A stretch of 64,000 bases of DNA from Planotetraspora silvatica (GTDB lineage Bacteria > Actinomycetota > Actinomycetes > Streptosporangiales > Streptosporangiaceae): contig NZ_BOOQ01000007.1 in assembly GCF_016863315.1 (NCBI RefSeq), forward strand, positions 62,001-126,000, in the 5' to 3' direction. The notes under the pieces are model-generated. The model was not told where the DNA came from, made no database searches, and worked only from the letters and a program-made list of their open reading frames with translations. Shown in pieces: positions 52,717-61,056 of this stretch (position 1 is the first letter of the stretch; every line of letters begins with the position of its first letter). The position numbers and the translations under genes are program-made.

Positions 52717-53706
52717 TCACCGGACGGCGGGGTGGACCGTCCCGCCCGGCCGCGGCCTGTCCTGGCCGCGCCGCCGGCCGTCACGGCGCAGGAACAGCAC
52801 CACGGCGCCGGGCAACGTGGAGACGAACGTGAGGACGCCGTAGACCACCGCGGCGGTGAGCCCCTGGGCGGCTCCCAGACCCGTGACGCCGAACGCCAGG
52901 GTGGAGACGGCCTCTCTCGGCCCCCAGCCTCCGATGTTCACCGGCAGGCCCATCACGAGGAGCGTCAGAACCAGCGGCGGCAGCAACTGCGAGACCGTCG
53001 CGTGTGATCCCGCGGTGCGGGCGGCGACGAGGAAGAGGACGAGGTGCCCCGCCACCGCGCCGGCGGACAGCAGCGCCACCCGCGGCCAGACGTCGCGGGC
53101 GAGCAGGGCGGTGCGCCCCTCCGTCCATGCCGTCGCGAGGGCGCGGTGCCACGGTGCCCCGCCCCGCCGCGACAGGGTCCATCCGCCGATCACGAGGAGG
53201 ACGGCGAGCAGGACCAGCGCCCCGATCGTCAGCGCGCTGCCCGGCGCGAGGTCGTGGGCCACGGCCGAGATCAGCGCGGGCTGGGTGAGCAGCACCGTCA
53301 CACCCACGGCGATGAGCACCACCTGGCCGGCGAACCGTTCGAGGACCACGGCGCGCACGCCCCGGCCCACGTTCCCGGACTGCCGGCCGTGACTCACCGC
53401 CCGGTGGACGTCCCCGAGCACTCCCGCGGGCAGCAGCACGTTGAGGAACAGCGCCCGGTAACAGTCCGCGACGGCCGTCGGCAGCGACAGCCGCAGGTCG
53501 AGTCGACGCGCCACGAGACACCAGCGCCAGGCGCTGACCACGGTGGTCGCCAGGCCGATCACGAGGGCCGCGATCGCCGACCGGCCGTCGATCACGCGAA
53601 GCCCGTCCACGAAGGCGCCCGTGCCGAGGCGCCACACGAGGATCCCCAGGATGCCCGCTCCGATGAGCATCCGCAGCCAGGGCCAGAGCCTGCGCATCAG
53701 CGTCAC
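52717..53706 (-). CDS. LPG-synthase-like TM protein (flippase-like domain, UPF0104)
   Basis: A 329-residue polytopic membrane protein with eight or so helices, including LMIGAGILGILVWRL at the N-terminus. YRALFLNVLLPAGVLGDVHRA, VLERFAGQVVLIAVG and VNIGGWGPREAVSTLAFG are typical of the lysylphosphatidylglycerol synthase TM superfamily (YbhN/AglD-like). Family members move or modify lipid-linked molecules. The GTG at 53706 overlaps the upstream methyltransferase stop (GTGA). It is the last gene of the leftward chain. Confidence 0.85.
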   Translation of the reverse strand: MTLMRRLWPWLRMLIGAGILGILVWRLGTGAFVDGLRVIDGRSAIAALVIGLATTVVSAWRWCLVARRLDLRLSLPTAVADCYRALFLNVLLPAGVLGDVHRAVSHGRQSGNVGRGVRAVVLERFAGQVVLIAVGVTVLLTQPALISAVAHDLAPGSALTIGALVLLAVLLVIGGWTLSRRGGAPWHRALATAWTEGRTALLARDVWPRVALLSAGAVAGHLVLFLVAARTAGSHATVSQLLPPLVLTLLVMGLPVNIGGWGPREAVSTLAFGVTGLGAAQGLTAAVVYGVLTFVSTLPGAVVLFLRRDGRRRGQDRPRPGGTVHPAVR

Positions 53707-54563
53707 GCGGCGACCGCCCTCGGGGGGAGCACGAGCAGGTCGGTGTGGTGGAGGACGACGCCGAGCTCGCCCGCGTGGCAGGCCTGGAGCCTTCTGCGCA
53801 GGTAGGGATCCGTCCGGGACGTGAGGTCGGGCCGCTGCTCGCAGGCGGCGGCGACCCACCCGCGCAGCCATTCCTCCGCCAGAGCGGCGGAGTCCGCGCC
53901 GAGCCGCCAGGGGCTCGGACGGCTCCGCACCACAGCTCCGCGTCGCTCGAAGGCCTTGGTGGCGGCGTCGGGGGCGTCGGGGCCGAGCAGACGGCGGCCT
54001 CCGGTCGTGCGTCGCTGATGGGCGTTGAAGGCCTCGGCCAGCTCGGCGTCGAGAGGGTCGGCGGGGGACAGGTCGGCCCTGCCCGCGACGGACAGGGTCA
54101 GCAGCGCCGGGCAGCCGGCGTCGACACACGCCGCGGCCAGATCGTCGATCTCGTCGAACGTGAGCAGATCCAGCAGCGCGGACGCGGTCACCAGCGACGT
54201 GCCGCCGAAGTCGTCGGCGCGCAGAGCGGTGAGATCTCCCTGGCGGGTCTCGACCGTCACCGGGCCTCCGTCGGCCGCCGAGGTGGGCACGCCCTCATCG
54301 ACGTGGGCGAGCAGCTCGGGATCACGATCACGGAGGATCCAGTGTTGCGGGCCGCGCAGCCGCCCGGCGAGCCATCGGACCTGTGAGCCGGTGCCGCAAC
54401 CGAGATCCTGGATGACCAGCCGCTCCGGTGCGACCTCCGCCAGGTAGGCCCGCAGCGGGTCGAGCAGCTCGGCCGCTCTGGCCGCGGCGTCCGCGCCCTC
54501 GCGCAACGCCAGCCAGTCCGGGGTGACTCGGGCCGGCTCGCCGCCGGATGCCGGCGTGCTCAT
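53703..54563 (-). CDS. Class I SAM-dependent methyltransferase
   Basis: A 286-residue methyltransferase. The SAM loop IQDLGCGTGSQVRWLAGRL is at residues ~51-69. LRDRDPELL (motif II) and SLVTASALLDLLTFDEIDDLA (post-I/III) follow. The substrate is unknown. It overlaps both neighbours by 4 bp (stop/start TGA with ATG on the glycosyltransferase side, GTGA on the membrane protein side), so all are one coupled operon. Confidence 0.88.
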   Translation of the reverse strand: MSTPASGGEPARVTPDWLALREGADAAARAAELLDPLRAYLAEVAPERLVIQDLGCGTGSQVRWLAGRLRGPQHWILRDRDPELLAHVDEGVPTSAADGGPVTVETRQGDLTALRADDFGGTSLVTASALLDLLTFDEIDDLAAACVDAGCPALLTLSVAGRADLSPADPLDAELAEAFNAHQRRTTGGRRLLGPDAPDAATKAFERRGAVVRSRPSPWRLGADSAALAEEWLRGWVAAACEQRPDLTSRTDPYLRRRLQACHAGELGVVLHHTDLLVLPPRAVAA

Positions 54564-55648
54564 CGTGTCCCTCCTTGTAGTCGTCCGAGCACGACGGCCA
54601 TGCGCCGTGCCGTCTCATGCCACGGTTCCAGCCGGTCACGGCGATCGCGTGCCGAGAGCCGGAGCCGGCGCCGCAGGCCGGGATCGCCGAACCAGCGGCG
54701 AAGCCCCGCCGAGATCGCCGCGGGGTCCTCCGGAGATACAAGGATTCCCGGCGGATTGCCATCGGAAGCCTCACCGAGGGTCTGCGGCACGCCGCCCACG
54801 GCCGTGGCCAGCACCGGGACCCCGCGCGCCAGCGCCTCGGTCACGACCATGCCGTACGTCTCCGAGCGGGACGGGAGCACCACGAGGTCGGCGCCCGCGT
54901 ACTCCCCGGCCAGCCGCTCACCCGTCAGCGGGCCGGCCAGCCGTACACGGCCGGCGAGCCCGAGACGATCGATCAGCCACCGCAAACGGCCGACATGCGC
55001 GGGATCCCGGCTCAGCGGCCCGACGATCTCGCAGCTCCAGGACGGCTCCCGGACGTCCGCGAGGGCCTCGACAAGCAGGTCGTGGCCCTTGGTCGGGGTC
55101 ACAGAGCCGACGCAGAGCAGCCGGGAGGAGCCGTCGGTGCCGGACGCCAGGGGCGCGCCGTCGGCGCCGGGGGAGACCACGTGGACCCGTTCTCCCGGCA
55201 GCCCGTGGTGATCGATCAGCCGGCGCGCCGTCCAGGGGCTGGTGGCCACGACGACTCCGGCGGCGTGCAGGGTCTCCCGTTCGAGGGCGTCCAGGTCCGC
55301 CGCCGCGTCCGGCTCCGGCCCGATCTCGTCGCCCAGCGGCAGGTGGACCAGGACCGCCAGGCGCAGCCGCCCGGCGTGCGGGACGATCACGTCGGGGACC
55401 CCGCACGCGACGAGCCCGTCGAGGAGGACGACCGCGTCATCGGGCACCGCGGCGAGCGCCCGGGCGAGCTCCGTCCGGGCGTCGTCATCCGGTCGCGGCC
55501 AGGCTCCCCGCACGGCGATCTCGTGGACCGGCAGACCGCCCGCCGCGAGCCCCTGGCAGACCTGGCGGTCGTAGACGTTGCCGCCGCTCGGGGCGGCCAC
55601 GTCGTCGACGTCGCCGGGCAGCACGGCGAACACGGCGGCCGTGCTCAC
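54560..55648 (-). CDS. Glycosyltransferase family 4 protein
   Basis: A 362-residue GT-B enzyme. N-terminal [17 protein letters not shown], donor-side [40 protein letters not shown] and [20 protein letters not shown] (E-x7-E) are GT4 motifs. The acceptor domain lacks the extra N-terminal segment of many wall enzymes. It shares 4 bp with the methyltransferase (downstream) and with the PTPS-like gene (upstream), so all are co-translated. Likely glycosylates the product of the cluster. Confidence 0.92.
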   Translation of the reverse strand: MSTAAVFAVLPGDVDDVAAPSGGNVYDRQVCQGLAAGGLPVHEIAVRGAWPRPDDDARTELARALAAVPDDAVVLLDGLVACGVPDVIVPHAGRLRLAVLVHLPLGDEIGPEPDAAADLDALERETLHAAGVVVATSPWTARRLIDHHGLPGERVHVVSPGADGAPLASGTDGSSRLLCVGSVTPTKGHDLLVEALADVREPSWSCEIVGPLSRDPAHVGRLRWLIDRLGLAGRVRLAGPLTGERLAGEYAGADLVVLPSRSETYGMVVTEALARGVPVLATAVGGVPQTLGEASDGNPPGILVSPEDPAAISAGLRRWFGDPGLRRRLRLSARDRRDRLEPWHETARRMAVVLGRLQGGTR

Positions 55649-56043
55649 AGGGTGCGCTCGTACGTCGCCCAGGCGACATGCGACTCGTGCAGGGAGACGG
55701 TGATTCCCGCGAGCCCGCGGGCCCCCTCTCCGAGCGCGCCCGCGTGAACCCGGTCGGCGAGCCGGTCGGCGATGACCTTGGCCAGGTACTCGGTCGAGGT
55801 GTTGACGCCGGTGAAGGCGGGCTCGTCGTCGAGGTTGCGGTAGTTGAGATCGGCGAGCACCGCGCTGAGCTCCTGGGTCGCCAGCCCGATGTCGACGACG
55901 ATGTTGTCGGCGTCGAGGTCGGCGCGGCGGAACGTCGCGTCGACCACGAACGTCGCCCCGTGCAGCCGCTGCGCGGGGCCGAAGACCTCGCCGCGGAAGC
56001 TGTGAGCGATCATGACGTGGTCGCGAACGGTGATGCTGAACAA
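55645..56043 (-). CDS. PTPS/QueD-like protein with degenerate active site
   Basis: A 132-residue protein of the 6-pyruvoyltetrahydropterin synthase/6-carboxytetrahydropterin synthase fold. [11 protein letters not shown] keeps the first zinc His (H14). In the canonical C-x(n)-LHGH motif, this protein reads PAQRLHGA: the catalytic Cys is Ala and the third zinc His is Ala30, with only H28 kept. The C-terminal [12 protein letters not shown] retains the Glu/His region. A TTG start at 56043 with AGAGG 7 nt upstream fits best; no ATG is near. It is translationally coupled to GT4. Confidence 0.82.
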   Translation of the reverse strand: MFSITVRDHVMIAHSFRGEVFGPAQRLHGATFVVDATFRRADLDADNIVVDIGLATQELSAVLADLNYRNLDDEPAFTGVNTSTEYLAKVIADRLADRVHAGALGEGARGLAGITVSLHESHVAWATYERTL

Positions 56044-56054
56044 GGTGGAACCTC

Positions 56055-57038
56055 TCAGGGCTGGGCGGGGTCGTAGACGATTCGGTGACACAGAGCGGAC
56101 GGATCGCCGGCGAGACGGGACATCGCCCCGGGCAGGTCCTCGAACCCGCTCTCGCCGGTGATCAGCGCGTCGAACACGGGATCGGCGAGCAGGCGCAACG
56201 CCAGCGACAGCCGGTCGGAGAAGCCGCGGCGCGCACGCCGGGCCGGGGACACCATGCCCACCTGGCTGCTGCGGAGGGTCAGACGGCGGGAGTGGAAGAA
56301 CTCGCCCAGGGGCAGGCTGACCCGGCGGTCGCCGTACCAGCTGAGCTCGATGACCGTTCCCTCGGGCGCGAGCAACTCGAGGGACCGGAGCAGTCCCGCC
56401 TCGGTGGCGCTGGCGTGGACGACGAGGTCGCACTCGCCCTCGGCCTCATCGGGCGACGCGAAGCCGACGCCGAGCGCCGCGGCGACACCGGCCCGCGCGG
56501 GATTCACATCGACCAGTTGGACGCCGACGCCGGGGAATCCCGAGAGCAGCCCGGCCACGGCGCAGCCGACCATCCCGGCGCCGACGACGGCGATCCGATC
56601 GCCGACCAGTGGCGCCGCGTCCCACAGGGCGTTCACCGCGGTCTCGACGGTTCCGGCGAGCACGGCCCGCTCCGGGGGCACCCCGTCCGGCACGGGGACG
56701 ACCGTCTCGGCGGGGACCACGTAACGGGTCTGGTGGGGGTAGAGGCAGAAGACGGGACGGCCGAGCAGATCCGGCGGCCCGTGCTCGACGACCCCGACGT
56801 TGAGGTAGCCGTACTTCACGGGCCAGGGGAAGTCGCCCTCCTGGAACGGCGCCCGCATCACGTCGTACTGGTTCTCGGGCACGCCGCCGCGCAGGACCAG
56901 GGTCTCGGTGCCCCGGCTGACCCCCGAGCAGAGCGTACGGACCCGCACCTCGCCTGGGCCTGGCTCCGGCAGGGCGACCGATCTGATCTCGCCCTCTCCG
57001 GGAGACGTGAACCAGAAGGCACGTGCCGTACGTATCAC
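56055..57038 (-). CDS. Zinc-type medium-chain dehydrogenase/reductase
   Basis: A 327-residue MDR-superfamily enzyme. It shows the [16 protein letters not shown] entry of BchC-like/zinc-binding alcohol dehydrogenases, then [17 protein letters not shown] in place of the usual GHE zinc motif. The NAD(P) loop [15 protein letters not shown] is at ~residues 183-197. C-terminal [21 protein letters not shown] completes the fold. The GTG start at 57038 follows GGAG by 9 nt. First gene of a five-gene leftward operon; it may oxidise the alcohol or polyol of the cluster's product. Confidence 0.85.
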   Translation of the reverse strand: MIRTARAFWFTSPGEGEIRSVALPEPGPGEVRVRTLCSGVSRGTETLVLRGGVPENQYDVMRAPFQEGDFPWPVKYGYLNVGVVEHGPPDLLGRPVFCLYPHQTRYVVPAETVVPVPDGVPPERAVLAGTVETAVNALWDAAPLVGDRIAVVGAGMVGCAVAGLLSGFPGVGVQLVDVNPARAGVAAALGVGFASPDEAEGECDLVVHASATEAGLLRSLELLAPEGTVIELSWYGDRRVSLPLGEFFHSRRLTLRSSQVGMVSPARRARRGFSDRLSLALRLLADPVFDALITGESGFEDLPGAMSRLAGDPSALCHRIVYDPAQP

Positions 57039-57067
57039 CGGGCATCTCCTCAATTGGTGGATAGATG

Positions 57068-57091
57068 GTACATATGGGTACGAATGAGTAC
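57068..57091. promoter_or_regulatory. Three GTAC motifs at 10-bp spacing
   Basis: GTAC occurs at 57068, 57078 and 57088 exactly 10 bp apart, within ATG-containing decamers (ATATGGGTAC, GAATGAGTAC). The sites face the same side of the helix in the 64-bp divergent promoter. Confidence 0.6.
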
Positions 57092-57102
57092 AGGGGTTCC
57101 GA

Positions 57103-57897
57103 ATGACGGCACCGTCCATACGAACTACTCCAACAACACGTGCACAGTTCGGCGCGGGTTCAATCCACTGGGAACAGGCCGCCGGGGCGGGTGTCCAGGT
57201 CGGCCTGCTGGGCCTCCTCCACGCCGTCGTGGGCCTGAGCACGGCGAGCCTGGCCGCCGGGGTCGTCTACACGGCCGCCCTGTGGGTGTTCCTCGCCGTC
57301 GCCGCCAGGCGGTCGGGAACCCGCTCACTGGGCCCGGCCGATCATGTCACGCTGGCTCGCGCGCTGCTCGTCGGGGGTGTGACGGCGCTCGTGGCGGTCT
57401 TGGTGATGACGGATCACCCGGCCGGAGGGCTGTCGCTGGTGATCCTCGTCACACTCGCCACGGTGGCCCTGATCCTCGACGCCGTCGACGGTCAGGTCGC
57501 CAGGCGCACCGGGACCGTGTCCAAGCTGGGCGCACGCTTCGACATGGAGGTCGACGCCTTCCTGATCCTGGTCCTGAGCGTCTACGTCTCGGTCTCCCTG
57601 GGCGCGTGGGTGCTGGTGATCGGCGCCATGCGGTACGCCTTCGTCGTGGCCGGCTGGACGACGCCCTGGCTGCGGTCGGCGTTGCCGCCGAGCTTCGCCA
57701 GGAAGGTCGTGGCGGCGACGCAGGGGATCGTGCTCGTCGTGGCCGCCTCGGGCGTGCTGCCGTACCCCGTCGAGGCCGTCTCGGTCGGAGCGGCGCTGGC
57801 GTCCCTGGTGTGGTCCTTCGGCCGCGACGTCGTCTGGCTCCGGCGCAACCGCCCCGCCCGGACAGGGGCGGCGCCGGCGGGTAGGGCTAGCCGGTGA
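57103..57897 (+). CDS. CDP-alcohol phosphatidyltransferase family protein
   Basis: A 264-residue integral membrane enzyme with six or so helices. The full catalytic motif D-x2-DG-x2-AR-x8-G-x3-D-x3-D is present: D126, D129, G130, A133, R134, G143, D147, D151. It should join a CDP-activated lipid to an alcohol acceptor, or a CDP-alcohol to a lipid. The acceptor is unknown. It is divergent from the MDR-PTPS-GT4-methyltransferase-flippase operon and shares its short promoter. Its stop overlaps the end of a convergent regulator gene by 11 bp. Confidence 0.92.
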   Translation: MTAPSIRTTPTTRAQFGAGSIHWEQAAGAGVQVGLLGLLHAVVGLSTASLAAGVVYTAALWVFLAVAARRSGTRSLGPADHVTLARALLVGGVTALVAVLVMTDHPAGGLSLVILVTLATVALILDAVDGQVARRTGTVSKLGARFDMEVDAFLILVLSVYVSVSLGAWVLVIGAMRYAFVVAGWTTPWLRSALPPSFARKVVAATQGIVLVVAASGVLPYPVEAVSVGAALASLVWSFGRDVVWLRRNRPARTGAAPAGRASR

Positions 57898-58552
57898 GGC
57901 CGAGTTCGCCCGCGCGTAGCCCGGCCTGGAACCGGGAATCGGCCTCCAGCGTGGCCATGAGCTCGGCGACCCGTCTCCGGTAGGTGCGCACGGACAGGCC
58001 GAGGCCTCTGGCCGCGGTCTCGTCGGTGTATCCGGCGCCGAGAGCGCGCAGGACGGCCCGGTTGTCGTCGTCGAGATGGGGCCGGTCGCCGGACAGATAG
58101 GCCGCCAGGTCGGTCGCGTTGTCCCACGCGGCGAGGAAGAGGGCGTGCACGCCGCTGACGAGCGCGGGCGAAGTGGTGACGGTGAACTCGCGTGGGCCCG
58201 GAGCCTCAGGGCTCGCGAGGATCATCACCCGCCGGTCGATGATGATCGTTTCGTGGGGGAGCGGTGCCGAGCTGATCCGCACCCGGCCGCCCGCGGCCGT
58301 GATCTGGCCAAGGTGCCGTCGCGACGCCTCGTCGGCGAGGGCGGCCGGCGTGAGCAGCTTGCGCACCACGAAACCGGCCGTGCCGTCCGCGTGCATCCGG
58401 CCGCTGATCGCCTCCCGTGCCTCAGGTTGCGACCACGTGTCCAGATCGCGGGCCGCGCACACGAACTCGTGACGGGCGCCGGCGAACAGATGACCCGCGC
58501 GAGCGACGAGCTCCGCGTCACCGCGGACGGTCATGACCTGGTTAGCAGTCAT
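57887..58552 (-). CDS. LuxR-like transcriptional regulator with PLD-type sensor half
   Basis: A 221-residue protein. The C-terminal winged or LuxR-like helix-turn-helix (ALGAGYTDETAARGLGLSVR and on, ~residues 165-220) ends in SRFQAGLRAGELGL. This ending is typical of short actinomycete LuxR relatives. The N-terminal ~150 residues resemble a TrmB/phospholipase-D-like regulatory fold (ETIIIDRRVMILASPE). No canonical receiver Asp is seen. It overlaps the end of the CDP-alcohol gene by 11 bp in convergent orientation; it could control the neighbouring cluster or the divergent aldo-keto reductase. Confidence 0.8.
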   Translation of the reverse strand: MTANQVMTVRGDAELVARAGHLFAGARHEFVCAARDLDTWSQPEAREAISGRMHADGTAGFVVRKLLTPAALADEASRRHLGQITAAGGRVRISSAPLPHETIIIDRRVMILASPEAPGPREFTVTTSPALVSGVHALFLAAWDNATDLAAYLSGDRPHLDDDNRAVLRALGAGYTDETAARGLGLSVRTYRRRVAELMATLEADSRFQAGLRAGELGLTG

Positions 58553-58637
58553 TCATCCATTATGACCGGCCCGGCCGGGGTGGCAGCTTGTTGCCATCGC
58601 ATCGACCCGGCTCCGCCGGCGGAGGAGTCTTGCCCAT

Positions 58638-59525
58638 ATGACGACGAACGGATATTCGGTTTCTCCCGCCGCGCTCACAGGGGAGTTCCGCCTCGGCGGA
58701 GAACTGCCGGTCAACCGGCTCGGTTTCGGCGCGATGCGGCTGCCGACCGGCACCTTCGACGGTCCCGCCCGCGACCCGGAGACGGGCGTCGCGGTGCTTC
58801 GCCGCGCGCTCGAACTGGGCGTGAACCACATCGACACGGCGTGGTTCTACCGCCGGGGCGGGGTGGTGGCCAACGACCTGATCAAGACGGCGCTCGCGCC
58901 GTACGGGGACGGGCTTGTGATCGCGACGAAGGTCGGGCCGTTGCTGGACTCCTCGGGAGTGCCGAGCGGTGAGGCCGGCCCCGCGCAACTGCGCGGACTC
59001 GTGGAGGACAACCTGAGCAGCCTCGGCGTGGACCGGCTCGACCTCGTCTACCTGCGAGTGGGAGGCATGAACGCCCCCGGCGGGTTCTCGATCTCCGACC
59101 GGTTCGCGGCCCTGGCCGAGTTGCGCGAGGAAGGGCTGATCAGGCACCTCGGCGTGAGCAACGTCGATGCCGCCCAGTTGGCCGAGGCCCAGCGGATCGC
59201 ACCGGTGGCGGCCGTGCAGAACAGCTTCCATGTGCAGGACCGCGGCGACGCCGAGGTTCTGGACCGATGTGAGGAGGCCGGGATCGCCTTCGTGCCGTTC
59301 TTCCCGCTCGGCGGCGGGCGGCGGCCGATCGACGGCGCCCGTCTCGCCGGCGTCACGGAGCGCCACCAGGCCACGACGCCGCAGGTCGCGCTCGCGTGGC
59401 TGCTGGCGAGCTCACCGGTGATGCTCGCGATCCCCGGCACGGGTTCTCTCGAGCATCTGGAGGAGAACATGGCCGCGGGGCGGATCCGCCTGACGCCCGA
59501 CGACCTGGCCGCCCTCGACGATTGA
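58638..59525 (+). CDS. Aldo/keto reductase
   Basis: A 295-residue TIM-barrel NADPH oxidoreductase. N-terminal RLGFGAMRLP, catalytic Asp-Tyr region IDTAWFYRRGG, GLVIATKVG (catalytic Lys) and DLVYLRVGG are present. In the last, the usual His is Arg/Val-shifted as in some subfamilies. The NADPH region AIPGTGSLEHLEENM follows. The reduced substrate is unknown. Divergent from the LuxR-like gene by 85 bp. Confidence 0.9.
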   Translation: MTTNGYSVSPAALTGEFRLGGELPVNRLGFGAMRLPTGTFDGPARDPETGVAVLRRALELGVNHIDTAWFYRRGGVVANDLIKTALAPYGDGLVIATKVGPLLDSSGVPSGEAGPAQLRGLVEDNLSSLGVDRLDLVYLRVGGMNAPGGFSISDRFAALAELREEGLIRHLGVSNVDAAQLAEAQRIAPVAAVQNSFHVQDRGDAEVLDRCEEAGIAFVPFFPLGGGRRPIDGARLAGVTERHQATTPQVALAWLLASSPVMLAIPGTGSLEHLEENMAAGRIRLTPDDLAALDD

Positions 59526-59533
59526 GCACCGGG

Positions 59534-59567
59534 CCGCCCACGCAGACGGAGGCGCCTGCGTGGGCGG
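59534..59567. terminator. Hairpin between the AKR and glycerophosphodiesterase genes
   Basis: CCGCCCACGCAG (59534-59545) pairs with 59556-59567 around a 10-nt loop. The genes are convergent, so it likely serves both. Confidence 0.8.
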
Positions 59568-59599
59568 TCGGGGAGTTCGGGGCGGTCGGGGTGACGGGG

Positions 59600-60664
59600 T
59601 CAGCCGCGGGGGCCCCTGTACTGCCTGGGCAGAGTGAAGCCCCTGTCGGCGAGCACCGCCCGCAGGCGGTCGGGGTAGTCGGTGATGAGGCCGTCGACGC
59701 CGTCATCGATGAGCTTGTTCATGGTGGGCTCGTCGTCGACGGTCCAGGGGATCACCTTCAGGCCGAGCCGGTGGGCCTCGTCGACCATCGCCTTCGTGAC
59801 GTACGGCCGGTAGCCGGGGTCGGTCACCTTCCCGTTCTGCGGGAACCCGTGGACGGGCGAGAAGGCCTTGGCCCCGAACGACTTGATCGCCTTCAGCGGG
59901 TCGCCGCCGAAGGCGTCGATGTCGATGCCGCCCAGCCAGGGCGACGCGCCGGGCTGGCCGGTCTGGAGGAAGTCGTAGTTGGTGAGCGCCACCAGCGGAA
60001 GCCGCGGCTCGACCTTCCGCATGCGCATGAGCGAGCCCCAGTCGAAGCTCTGGATCGTGACCTGCTTGATCATGTGAGCGCGGCGGATCTCCCGCGCGGC
60101 GACCTGGACGAACTGCTCACGCGGCGCGGTCTCCGCCGGGGCGCCCGCCTCGACCTTGGTCTCGACGTTCAGCTTCACATCGTGCGCGTGGAAGCGCTTG
60201 ACCAGGTCGAACACCTCGCTCAGCAGCGGCATCCGGGCCCCGGGGGCGGGCCGCTGCCCGGGGAACTCCGTCAGCGGCTTCGACCCGCAGTCCAGCGTCC
60301 TGACCTGGGCGAGGGAGAGCGTGTTCACATACTTACCGACATAGGGGTATTCGGGGTCGCCGGGGGAGACGGGCCCGGTGTCCTGGCACTTGCGGCCGTC
60401 CACCTTGCGGTCGTGCGTGACGACGGCCTTGCCGTCCTCGGTGATCTGGATGTCCAGTTCCAGCGTGCTGACGCCGACGCGCAGCCCGCTGGCGAAGGAG
60501 TCGAGCGTGCTCTCCACGACGAGACCGAGGCCGCCACGGTGAGCCTGGAGGTCGAAGCTCTTGTGGTGATGTCTTCCTGACGAGGTCGCGGACGCCGGGT
60601 TCGCGAGGGCCATGACGGCCGCTCCGGCAAGTAGGGCCGCGGCGGTGCTGCGGAATCTGGTCAC
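59600..60664 (-). CDS. Secreted glycerophosphodiester phosphodiesterase
   Basis: Hydrolyses glycerophosphodiesters to glycerol-3-phosphate and an alcohol. The 354-residue protein has a Sec signal (AAALLAGAAVMALANPASA, ~7-25) and a His-rich cap (GRHHHKSFD). The TIM-barrel GDPD motif FDLQAHRGGLGLVVEST follows, then STLELDIQITEDG (metal Glu, Asp), VVTHDRKVDG and LNVETKVE (metal Glu). VHGFPQNGKV and the C-terminal IPWTVDDEPTM complete the family pattern. GTG 60664 has AGGAGA 5 nt upstream. Confidence 0.93.
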   Translation of the reverse strand: MTRFRSTAAALLAGAAVMALANPASATSSGRHHHKSFDLQAHRGGLGLVVESTLDSFASGLRVGVSTLELDIQITEDGKAVVTHDRKVDGRKCQDTGPVSPGDPEYPYVGKYVNTLSLAQVRTLDCGSKPLTEFPGQRPAPGARMPLLSEVFDLVKRFHAHDVKLNVETKVEAGAPAETAPREQFVQVAAREIRRAHMIKQVTIQSFDWGSLMRMRKVEPRLPLVALTNYDFLQTGQPGASPWLGGIDIDAFGGDPLKAIKSFGAKAFSPVHGFPQNGKVTDPGYRPYVTKAMVDEAHRLGLKVIPWTVDDEPTMNKLIDDGVDGLITDYPDRLRAVLADRGFTLPRQYRGPRG

Positions 60665-61056
60665 ATGCGTCTCCTGGTCCGATGTACGGAAGGGGGCGTG
60701 CCCCCGGACGGTGTGGCGCGATGGTGCAGAGGAGTCGTGGCACGACGGCCCGGCAAGCTTCGCGGGACCCGGGCGGGCGCGACCACGGGTCCCAACCTGC
60801 CGATGATCCGTGACCCCTGAGGAAACGTCCGGAGAAGGCTCGACCACCTTCTTGTTCACGTCCGGGACGCTCCCGCGCGCATCGGCTCACGGCAGTACGG
60901 CGACGCGGCAGGCCGGCCGGGGCGGCACGTCGCGCACACGACGTTCCTCGGGTGGGGCGGGCCGTGCCGCGCTTCATGGATTGTCATTGCCCAGTCGATC
61001 AGCTGTTCGCCGTACGGGGGCGGTGACGTTCAACGTCCGGAATTAATTTCTGCCGT

